From contig JALBYF010000006.1 of the NCBI GenBank assembly GCA_023212725.1, forward strand, positions 62,001 to 126,000: DNA of 64,000 nt, given 5' to 3'. A program made the translations under genes and the position numbers. The notes beneath the pieces are model-generated. The model ran no database searches, had not been told where the DNA came from, and was given only the letters and a program-made list of their open reading frames with translations. The stretch is from Tranzscheliella williamsii. Lineage: Eukaryota; Basidiomycota; Ustilaginomycetes; Ustilaginales; Ustilaginaceae. Positions 53,380 to 61,499 of this stretch are shown piece after piece; within the stretch, counting starts at the first letter, position 1, and each line of letters begins with the position of its first letter.

Positions 53380-54213
53380 ATGATGCCAGGTGGGAAGGGT
53401 GGAGCACGCGTGTGCAATTGGTACACCTCGTTACGCTGGTCCGCAGCCCTGCTTCTGACGATACTCGTCATTGCGCTACAGGCCACAGCTACTGGAGCCT
53501 ACACCGCGGCGGCGCCGGCAGTGGGCAGAGAAGCCAATACCGAAGCGGCGGTTACCTACCTGGCTGGCGTGTCGAAAAGCAGATCGAGTCACGATCAGGA
53601 GAACAGAGGCTGTCGCTTATCCAAGCGACGCCGAGTACCTGGAATGGACCAGAAGCAGGGAGACAAGCAGCAGGCGCAGACTTCAACGAGTAGAACCAAC
53701 GGTTACGAAGCAGATACCCTTGACGAACACACATCTGAACATGACGGACGTTTGCCACCCCGCCAAAGAGTTCGAGTTCCGCCGCCGAGTCAAACTGGCG
53801 ATCGAGAAGTAGAGAGCTTGTCGGCACTGCCTTCTAAGGGCAGAGATGTGCAGGTGGACAAGCGCGGACTGGCGGGTATCCCGGGAGACATCGAGCACAT
53901 GTCGTTTATCGGGGCGCTGATTTCGCTGCCGGGCCTGATTTCGATCATGGGCATCCAGACCAACTACAACGTCCAGCGCTCGTGGTACCAGAACCTAATC
54001 AGCGCAGAATACTACAAGCAGTCGCGCGAGATTCTCAGGGCGCACGAGGCGCTGCTCGCCCGCCAACAGGAACAGCGCTTCGCCCAGGCCGGCCAGAGCT
54101 GGAACAACATGGTCTACGACAAGAACGGCAACATCAACCCCGCCATGCAGACTCGCGTCCCACCGCCGGACAAGAGCGTCGCCACGGATCCAGCTCTCCA
54201 GAAACAGGCGTGA
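53380..54213 (+). CDS. Hypothetical secretory-pathway protein with Kex2-like sites, 277 residues
   Basis: The family is not recognised. One exon starts at ATG 53380. A basic N-region is followed by a hydrophobic stretch at ~20-38 (AALLLTILVIALQATATGA), fitting a signal peptide or signal anchor. Residues ~60-165 are very polar and probably disordered. Dibasic motifs SKRRR (~82) and VDKR (~166) could be Kex2 cleavage sites. After the second, the region GLAGIPGDIEHMSFIGALISLPGLISIMGI is apolar and could be a membrane segment. A helical, Gln/Glu-rich tail follows (REILRAHEALLARQQEQRFAQAGQSW). It is convergent with another predicted secreted protein. Function unknown; an effector or cell-surface role is only a guess. 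Confidence 0.6.
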   Translation: MMPGGKGGARVCNWYTSLRWSAALLLTILVIALQATATGAYTAAAPAVGREANTEAAVTYLAGVSKSRSSHDQENRGCRLSKRRRVPGMDQKQGDKQQAQTSTSRTNGYEADTLDEHTSEHDGRLPPRQRVRVPPPSQTGDREVESLSALPSKGRDVQVDKRGLAGIPGDIEHMSFIGALISLPGLISIMGIQTNYNVQRSWYQNLISAEYYKQSREILRAHEALLARQQEQRFAQAGQSWNNMVYDKNGNINPAMQTRVPPPDKSVATDPALQKQA

Positions 54214-54648
54214 TCTCGCGCACCCTCGCAAGACGCAAGCCCGTTCATCTGCCAAACTTGCCGCTGTCGCAGCTTCCGTCTTGTCTGATCATCTGCCCGC
54301 TCTTTTCGCTTTTAATCTCATTCGTTTGTTTTGCTTATCGTCCTTGCAAGTGATGCTGTTCGGTCTTCTGCACAAGCTTCAATTCGTCTGCTCCACTTGG
54401 GCCTCACGTACGATCCCTAGCCGCCTCAGCAGCACACATGCTTGACTAACGCTGCACACATGGTTTGCGTGAGCTGGCCACACACACACGTTGTACTGTA
54501 GAATATAAACGCATGGCGAATCAACTGAGGCCCAAATCGTCGGGATCCTGGCGTGCATCGGCAAAGGTGGCCAGGAAAGGGGCTGCCAGCAGCGGGTGAC
54601 GTGCATACTTCGTCGGCCGCAGTCACAGAATATGTTGATGATTTCTCT
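54214..54648. other. Convergent 3' region between the two secretory genes
   Basis: About 435 bases, rich in C/T near the first gene and with an ACACACAC run at ~54481. No gene seen. Confidence 0.5.
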
Positions 54649-55251
54649 TTAGGCTGTGATAGTTTGTTCTTTAAATTTGGGGTCATTCTTGTCAGCCGCT
54701 TTTCCTTCCTCGGGTATTACGGCTGGGGCGGCACTGTTCGAGCTGGTACATTGATCCCAGCTGACGTCTTTGCCGTTGATGTTCAAGTTTACTTTGTTGT
54801 CCCTGGTGATGGTCAGGTTGAGATTGACGCGGGTGTTAGCGAAATGGACGCCGATGATGCCACTGAGCGCATCGTTGTGCCACTCGAAGCCGCCACCGAC
54901 GCCGTTGTCATTGTCTCCGCCATCGAAGCCGGCATGGAGCTGGCCCCCTTGCCAGTTCAGCCCGCAGGCAAAGCCGATGGCATCTTTGGACATCGCAGGA
55001 AAATTCCCGTTGGCAGAGACTCCAAGCCCGCCGCTGACAGAGCTCATGTCCTTGGCATGGTTGGTCGCCCAGCTCACATTCCAAGCTTGAGACGAATGGC
55101 TGGCCTCGGCGCCCTGCTGGCCATAAGCTGGCTTGGCCGACAAACCTGTCGAGTACTTCCCCGGGTCCTGTTCCGCAGGTCGCGCTATACAGGCTTGCAC
55201 GAGCGCAAGGACTACAGTGACAGAGAGTAGCAGAGGAAAGGCGCGCGCCAT
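54649..55251 (-). CDS. Small secreted protein, effector candidate, 200 residues
   Basis: The family is not recognised. One exon starts at ATG 55251. A clear signal peptide covers residues 1-~23 (ARAFPLLLSVTVVLALVQACIA) with a likely cut before RPAEQD. The mature part (~177 residues) has two Cys (FACGLNW and DQCTSS), two N-glycosylation sequons (NVSW, NLTI) and Gly/Asn-rich, beta-prone sequence (GIIGVHFANTRVNLNLTIT, DNKVNLNINGKDVSWD). There is no membrane segment or GPI-type tail. The size, secretion signal and lack of known domains fit a fungal effector or cell-wall protein; this is inference. Confidence 0.72.
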   Translation of the reverse strand: MARAFPLLLSVTVVLALVQACIARPAEQDPGKYSTGLSAKPAYGQQGAEASHSSQAWNVSWATNHAKDMSSVSGGLGVSANGNFPAMSKDAIGFACGLNWQGGQLHAGFDGGDNDNGVGGGFEWHNDALSGIIGVHFANTRVNLNLTITRDNKVNLNINGKDVSWDQCTSSNSAAPAVIPEEGKAADKNDPKFKEQTITA

Positions 55252-56230
55252 GCTTGCAGTTCGCTCTTCAACGGATTGTCTCGGTTTAGAGAAGAGGTAC
55301 GAGGCAGAGCAGTGGCCCAGATACGGTGTGTTGCCTGTCTCTTATTCTCCCTCTCTCCCTCATGCTGACCTGTGCCGTGCTCTCTTCAGCAAGTCTACCT
55401 CAGCCGGAGCGGAGCAGCCGAGCTTCATTTCTTGACGGCAATTCTATAGTCACCTCCCACCGGAACGAGTAGAAATGGTAGGACTTGGTTCGCTCTCACT
55501 TATGAACTCGAGAACGCCACTCTTATGTGCCGTGGTGGGCATGCACATGCATCATGAGTTGCTCACGATATGACACTGCATGCACAAAAGAGACAGGCCT
55601 CTTCGCTTGGCCACGTCATCAACCTCATTTTGCGGGCCAGCGATATAAAAGCAAGTACGGTAAGTACGATCGCGCGCTCAGGTCATGAATTGTAAAAGCA
55701 CGCTGCGGCATCGCCGTCTGTCGCTTGTCGTCTTAGCGGCGAAGCGGTGGGATGGGAAAAAACTACGCGCATGTCCGTGATCACAGTCGTTGGGTTGGCT
55801 GAGTGTATGAAATGAGCCGAACGGAACTTCCGCTACTTACACTCTTTCAAGCGTTGGAGGTAGAGTGCTGCATCTGCAACTCATACCGCGCGCAACTATA
55901 TTTGTTTAGATTTTTCTGAGCACCATGCAACATCTGTAAATAATGTGGAGAAGCTAGTGCGCAGTTCGCTCATGGATGCCCCGAAAACCCACTTCTGCTC
56001 CCACTTAGGACTCGACTTATGCTGTTGCTTCCCTGAGATCCTTCACGACACTTTTCGGCCGCTCCGAGTGGGTCGAGGAAGGTCGGCGAAGCGACGCCTA
56101 CTCTCCGCTTCCAGCAGTTGACAGATAAACACAGATAGCGAGCTAAGCTGCAGCGCATACGGCCTGGCGCTGGGCTGTCCACGGTCAGACGCAATTGCTA
56201 CGACGCATAGCAAGCATAGCACGCTGCGCC
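55252..56230. promoter_or_regulatory. Divergent promoter region small secreted protein / SRS2
   Basis: About 980 bases. A TATAAAA at 55644-55650 is followed by a tandem 9-mer, AAGTACGGT AAGTACGAT, at 55653-55670. The SRS2 frame extends 36 bases upstream of its ATG but only from TTG. No gene seen. Confidence 0.45.
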
Positions 56231-59200
56231 ATGTCCGCGCGGCTACCGAAGGCCCAAAACCCCGAATGCGATACAGTCACCTTAGACAAGTGTGAGGCAA
56301 GCTCTTCTACCGCGCAAGTCGACTCCACCGGCGGGCTTCCAGCCTATCTTGGTGCATTGTCCACTTCCCAGCTCAAAGCTGCCACCCATCCTCCTACAGC
56401 ATGTCTTCAGATTCTAGCCGGGCCCGGTTCAGGAAAGACTCGCGTGCTCACCTCGAGGGTCGCCTGGCTTATCTTGGACCCCAGCAACCAGCTGAGTCCA
56501 GAAGATGTCGTGGTTGTCACCTTTACCAACAAGGCTGCTAACGAGATGAAGCAGCGTCTGGTCAAGCTGATAGGTCAACAGCGCGTCCACAACCTTGTCA
56601 TTGGCACATTTCATTCCGTCTGCGCTCGTTATCTGCGCAAGTATGGCCGCCTCATCTCCTTGCCCAACAACTTCACCATCATCGACTCAGACGACGCCAA
56701 GAAACTGCTAAAGGCCATCATCAAGGAGCTCAAAGATGATCTCGACAAGGAAAACCTTACGATCAAGCCGGAACAAGCCATGTCCGAGATATCCAAGGCC
56801 AAGGCAAAAGAGCTCGACCCTGCTGCTTACAAAGCACTTGCCGAGGAGGAGGCAGCCAAGGGACAGGCGAAAAAGGGGTTTCGAGAAAAACTCAACTCGT
56901 CCGGCGCCTTTAAAGCGGCCATGGCCACCATCTATCGCATGTATCAAGAGCAGCTGATGGATGCCAACGCGTTGGATTTCGACGATCTCCTTGTTTACGG
57001 AGTGCAGCTGTTCAGAAGGGAGACGCAGGTCGTCCAGAATATAAAGCATGTCCTTGTTGATGAGTTTCAGGACACTAACATCACTCAGTACGAGCTGATG
57101 CGGCTTGTAGCGAGCGCGTCCAGAGCTGTCAGTATAGTCGGTGATCCGGACCAGAGCATTTACGGCTGGCGCAGCGCCGAGATCCAGAACCTTGACAAAA
57201 TGACAAAGGAGTTCAAGGGTACTCAACAAGCCAAGTTGGAAGAAAACTATCGAAGTACCGGATCTATCCTCGAGCTGGCGCTCAAAGTTGTGCAGCAGGA
57301 CGCTTCGCGCATAGAAAAGGGTCTCTATACCTCACATCCCATGGGTCCGCCTGTAACTCTAAAGTGCAACGGCTCTGCACAGCTCGAAGCGGCATATATT
57401 GCCACAGAGATCAAGCGTCTAGTCGCTCACTCTGGTGGCATGCTCACCTACGATGACTTTGCCATCCTCTTGCGTTTCAACTACCTCTCACGAACCTTAG
57501 AGGCAGAGCTCCAAGCCAAAGGCATTGATTCCCGAATGATGGGCGGCCACAAGTTCTTTGACCGTATGGAGGTCAAGGATCTTCTTGCCTACTTGGCCCT
57601 GGCCGACAACTCAGGCTTCACTCCCGCCTTTGTTCGTGTCGTAAATGTTCCAAAACGCGGGATCGGCGAAAAGAGCGTCACGGATCTGCTCAACCTCGCT
57701 AAAAGCAAAGGGTGTAAGCCCATGCAGCTCGCCGAACAAGCGGTTTCTGACCGAAAAATCGCAGGCATCAAGCCCAGCATACAGAAGGGTCTAGCAGAGC
57801 TGGCCAGTGTCGTCTTTGAATTACGTGAAGCTGCGAGATCAGGTACTGCAGTGCCTCGGCTCCTCGAGATTTTGATCGTAAGAATCAAGTACGAGAACTA
57901 TCTGAAAGCACAGCAAGATTTCGAGTCGAGGTGGGGCAACGTGCAGGAGCTTATCGCCTTCTCAACTGTTGTAGCGGAAAATCAAGCGCTTGTGGGTTCC
58001 AGCACAGCTACTGTTCCTGTAGAAGAGGTTTTGTCCCACACTTTGGCGACACAGGAAAACGGAGAAAGCCAGCTCAGGGCCAAAGAAGAGAACACTTCAG
58101 ATGTCGACGACTTTGAGGATGTTCCGATTATGGACACCTCCCACCCCAGGTCAGACCAAGAGACAGCCGGGAGACATATTCAGGTCAAGAGAGAGGTCAT
58201 TGATCTGAGCCTTTCCGATGACGAGCCGAATCACCCAGCAGCTCCTCCATGGTCTCATGCAACAAGAAAGAAGCAACGAACCGCACAACCGCAGCAGCCT
58301 CGAATCTCACCTAACCAAGGGGAAAAGAGTAAAGGTTCAGCGAAGCCACAAGCTTCCTTTATTGACACTCTAGATAATGCACTTGCCAAAAGTTCCGAAA
58401 CGCACGCGGCGGTGTTGCCCACGGAGCCTGGTCCTATGGATGAGGAGGACTCGAAAAGCCCTTTGCGAATCTTTCTCGAAGCTTCCATCCTATCGACGGA
58501 CATGGAATCCGCGGATGACCAGACGAACCAGAAAGCCAAGCCGAAAGTCACGCTATCAACCTGTCACGCAGCCAAGGGCCTGGAATGGCCGATTGTATTC
58601 GTACCAGCGATCGAAGAGGGATGCTATCCCTCGTTCCGTTGTCAGCAGCCGCACGAGATTGCTGAAGAGCGCAGATTGCTCTACGTCGCCATTACACGTG
58701 CTGAGAGCCTCCTCTACTTGACACATGCCTCAGCTCGTATGCAAGGCGGCGATACTCAGGACAAGGTGCTGAGCAATTTTATCTCTGCCATCGCCAAAAA
58801 GAAGGACGACGGGACTTGCGAAGATACTAAAGCTGTCAGCTTCTGCACTGACCGTCCACCTCTAGATGTGGCCACGATCGAAGCGATAGCTACCGTTTCT
58901 GGCAAAGCTCTGCCGGACAAGGGCAGGATTGAACAGTTCGTCAGTCAGTGGAAGAAGACTGCAATGCTTGACATGGAGCGCGTGGATCAGATGAACGTTG
59001 GACGAGTGACGGGCTTCGGCACCTATTCTAGCTACGGTGGGATTGGAGGTTACACCACCAAGGTTGTACATAGTGGCGCAACAGGGGGATGGAGCTCGCA
59101 AATGGGCTTCGGACTGCATAGTAATGACAACATGCGCTCCCTTAGCGGTTCATCGCAAGACCGTTATAATAGCACAGTGGGTTCCACTGGCGACGTCAAG

Positions 59201-59776
59201 GCTTCTCTTGGCTTCACTCGGCCCATCCTTGGGAGCTTCTCGACCGGCACGGATGCGGATGCCTCCTCTCGCAGTTTCCTTCCACCGACCGGCTTCCAAC
59301 GCGCCTCGTCTTTGGCAGGTGGTACGAACACGACGACGTCCGAAAGTGCGATCGGCGTGGCCGGGCTCGGAAGTTTCGGGGGCCGTAGCGGCGGAAGGTC
59401 GCGGCAGCCGCTGGTTCCACCTTCGCGGCAAGTATATCCGATACCATCGGCACCTTCCTTCACCGACGCGGTACGACTGAAGGCCAGGCCGGAGGACTCG
59501 GCCGGGCTCGTCAGAGAGGATGGCACGGCTCCGCGACCCCGAGCCGACCTGAGTAGTTTCCAGCAGGCACACACGCAAGGTCTCAGCAGCCTCCTCAACA
59601 TGCTTCCGCCCGATCAACCACTTCATGGCGGGTCGGTCGGTGGTGGATCGAGAAGCTCGCCCATCGTAGTGGGCGACACGAGCAACGAATCCTTGTCAAG
59701 GTCGACCCCGTTGCCGTCGAATGGCGCGGGCAGATCGAGTGGCAAGCGTCGGCTCGGAATGAGCCGTCGGTTCTGA
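56231..59776 (+). CDS. SRS2: UvrD/Rep-family DNA helicase SRS2
   Basis: One exon encodes 1,181 residues, close to yeast Srs2 (1,174). All SF1A motifs are present: motif I AGPGSGKT (63-70), Ia TFTNKAANEMK, II VDEFQD (277-281 for DEFQD), III GDPDQSIYGWR (304-314), IV ENYRST (338-343), V STCHAAKGLEW and VI LLYVAITRAE. Between the 2B region and motif V is a ~200-residue insert. It contains VIDLSLSDDE (656-665), which looks like a SUMO-interaction motif, and a basic patch RKKQR. The tail is Gly/Ser-rich and ends GKRRLGMSRRF. Srs2 strips Rad51 from ssDNA and restrains recombination at forks. I use ATG 56231 because the upstream extension lacks an ATG. Confidence 0.9.
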   Translation: MSARLPKAQNPECDTVTLDKCEASSSTAQVDSTGGLPAYLGALSTSQLKAATHPPTACLQILAGPGSGKTRVLTSRVAWLILDPSNQLSPEDVVVVTFTNKAANEMKQRLVKLIGQQRVHNLVIGTFHSVCARYLRKYGRLISLPNNFTIIDSDDAKKLLKAIIKELKDDLDKENLTIKPEQAMSEISKAKAKELDPAAYKALAEEEAAKGQAKKGFREKLNSSGAFKAAMATIYRMYQEQLMDANALDFDDLLVYGVQLFRRETQVVQNIKHVLVDEFQDTNITQYELMRLVASASRAVSIVGDPDQSIYGWRSAEIQNLDKMTKEFKGTQQAKLEENYRSTGSILELALKVVQQDASRIEKGLYTSHPMGPPVTLKCNGSAQLEAAYIATEIKRLVAHSGGMLTYDDFAILLRFNYLSRTLEAELQAKGIDSRMMGGHKFFDRMEVKDLLAYLALADNSGFTPAFVRVVNVPKRGIGEKSVTDLLNLAKSKGCKPMQLAEQAVSDRKIAGIKPSIQKGLAELASVVFELREAARSGTAVPRLLEILIVRIKYENYLKAQQDFESRWGNVQELIAFSTVVAENQALVGSSTATVPVEEVLSHTLATQENGESQLRAKEENTSDVDDFEDVPIMDTSHPRSDQETAGRHIQVKREVIDLSLSDDEPNHPAAPPWSHATRKKQRTAQPQQPRISPNQGEKSKGSAKPQASFIDTLDNALAKSSETHAAVLPTEPGPMDEEDSKSPLRIFLEASILSTDMESADDQTNQKAKPKVTLSTCHAAKGLEWPIVFVPAIEEGCYPSFRCQQPHEIAEERRLLYVAITRAESLLYLTHASARMQGGDTQDKVLSNFISAIAKKKDDGTCEDTKAVSFCTDRPPLDVATIEAIATVSGKALPDKGRIEQFVSQWKKTAMLDMERVDQMNVGRVTGFGTYSSYGGIGGYTTKVVHSGATGGWSSQMGFGLHSNDNMRSLSGSSQDRYNSTVGSTGDVKASLGFTRPILGSFSTGTDADASSRSFLPPTGFQRASSLAGGTNTTTSESAIGVAGLGSFGGRSGGRSRQPLVPPSRQVYPIPSAPSFTDAVRLKARPEDSAGLVREDGTAPRPRADLSSFQQAHTQGLSSLLNMLPPDQPLHGGSVGGGSRSSPIVVGDTSNESLSRSTPLPSNGAGRSSGKRRLGMSRRF

Positions 59777-59961
59777 GGCATATTCGCCTTCGGCTGCAGC
59801 GTCCTCAACTCTTGTACATCATAGTCTGTCTATTTTCCGGGTTGTCTGTTCTACGTGCACGGCGTGCGAGTACTAGGACCTGTCTTCGAGGCGGCGGCGC
59901 TGGATGTATTGCCGTTGACTTTGTGAAAGCTTCTGGGCTCGGCTAGAATGCCGTTTAGCAC

Positions 59962-61407
59962 ATGGCTACAGTACTACGGGTCACCGGCGACCTTGAAATC
60001 AGGAACATGATCTCGAAATTGTGCTCGTGCGCCAAGGAAGGTCGTTCACGGTCGGGGCTGCTTGTTCCATTCGATATCTTCTTGCAACCTGAGCGTTATT
60101 CACTATCGTTCGGTCTTGACGGAGAGAGAATGACGCTGCCGGAAGGCGCCGTGCTTGCGCCGACCGGGATGGCCGGCGCCGGTCCTCATTCCGAGCAGCA
60201 GGGTGCATTACACCGCAAGACAGAACTGAGGTTCTCCGCGCTCCTGTCCGAGCAGTGTGACGGCCACCGGATCTACCTAAAGCTGGATTGCGACCAGCCT
60301 ACATCGTCGTTCAAGATCCGTGGGATCGGTGCGGTCTGCCAGGCTGCTGTGGCACGTTACGGGGCCAAATCAACGCACTTGGTCACCTCATCTGGCGGCA
60401 ATGCCGGCCTGGCGGTTGCCTACGCTGCCTCGCAGGCCGGCGCCAAGAGCACGATATTTGTTCCCACCACTGCCGAATCCGAGGTTGTCGACAAGCTGCG
60501 GCAGCTGGGTGCGGCGGTGGTTGTTGGAGGTGATGCATGGGATGTTGCCGATGCCGAAGCGAGAAAATTGGTCCAGGCTACCGACGGTGCGGTTTACATC
60601 CATCCCTTCGTGGGCGACCAGCTAGTCGCTGGACACAGCGGTCTTGTCGACGAGATCTACGACCAGTTGGACGCGGTGTGGGCCTCGGAACAGGGCGCGG
60701 GCGCGATTGGCACGCCTGGCGTAGATGTGATCGTGTGCAGCGTGGGTGGGGGTGGGCTGCTTCGGTCCATCCTCCTTGCATGCCAGCGACGCCGCCAAAC
60801 GCAGGGACGAGCGCTGCCGACGATAGTGGCCGTGCAGAACTTTGGCACCGACTCGTTCAGCCAGTCCTTCAACAAGTATCTGGCTTCGGCGTCCGACGAC
60901 GGCGATGCGTGCCAGCCGCGAGCGCTGCCGACGCACGTCGTTTCCCTCGACAAGATCACCAGCAAAGCCACGTCGCTGGGCGCCAAAACCAGCTCGTTGG
61001 CGACACTGCACGATGCCATCGCCTACCATAGCGCGCCGCAGCCGGGTCAGCTCCAGGGCGAGGTGGTGGTGCTGACCGTCTCGGACGCGCTCTCGGCCTC
61101 GGCATGCTGGCAGTTCAGCGAACCCGCTGTGCTCGGCACCGACACCCCGCCGCGGATCGTCGAACTCAGCTGCGCGTCCGCCCTGTCCCCGTTCTTCCAC
61201 CCCTGGATCCTCACCCACCTCCTCCAACAGTCCCCTGCGCTGCGCGCCAAAACCGCCACCGGCGCAAAGCTCAACATCGTCGTCGAGGTGTGCGGCGGCA
61301 GCAAGGTGAACCCGGCCATGCTCCAACAGTACCGCCAGGAAGCCGGACGAATGCCCGACGGTGACCGTATCAGGATCAACGGACACGACTTTCACAAACA
61401 GCCGTGA
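59962..61407 (+). CDS. PLP-dependent L-serine/threonine dehydratase-like enzyme
   Basis: One exon encodes 481 residues from ATG 59962. The tryptophan-synthase-beta fold starts near residue 82: IYLKLDCDQPTSSFKIRGIG with the PLP Lys118, the phosphate/substrate loop SSGGNAGLAVAY (143-) and the Gly loop VGGGGLL (261-267). The catalytic centre looks intact. Yeast relatives (Cha1, Sdl1) convert serine or threonine to pyruvate or 2-oxobutyrate and ammonia. The first ~80 residues match nothing known, so translation may really start at Met57 (60130) or Met70 (60169). The C-terminal ~90 residues replace any ACT domain, arguing against biosynthetic threonine deaminase. Confidence 0.8.
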   Translation: MATVLRVTGDLEIRNMISKLCSCAKEGRSRSGLLVPFDIFLQPERYSLSFGLDGERMTLPEGAVLAPTGMAGAGPHSEQQGALHRKTELRFSALLSEQCDGHRIYLKLDCDQPTSSFKIRGIGAVCQAAVARYGAKSTHLVTSSGGNAGLAVAYAASQAGAKSTIFVPTTAESEVVDKLRQLGAAVVVGGDAWDVADAEARKLVQATDGAVYIHPFVGDQLVAGHSGLVDEIYDQLDAVWASEQGAGAIGTPGVDVIVCSVGGGGLLRSILLACQRRRQTQGRALPTIVAVQNFGTDSFSQSFNKYLASASDDGDACQPRALPTHVVSLDKITSKATSLGAKTSSLATLHDAIAYHSAPQPGQLQGEVVVLTVSDALSASACWQFSEPAVLGTDTPPRIVELSCASALSPFFHPWILTHLLQQSPALRAKTATGAKLNIVVEVCGGSKVNPAMLQQYRQEAGRMPDGDRIRINGHDFHKQP

Positions 61408-61499
61408 TCTGCAATATGTATACAATTGTCCGCACCGTCTCACAAAACAAAGGACAACACATCCGAAAGGAGCCTCGCCGGGGCGCATTGGCAAAGATG

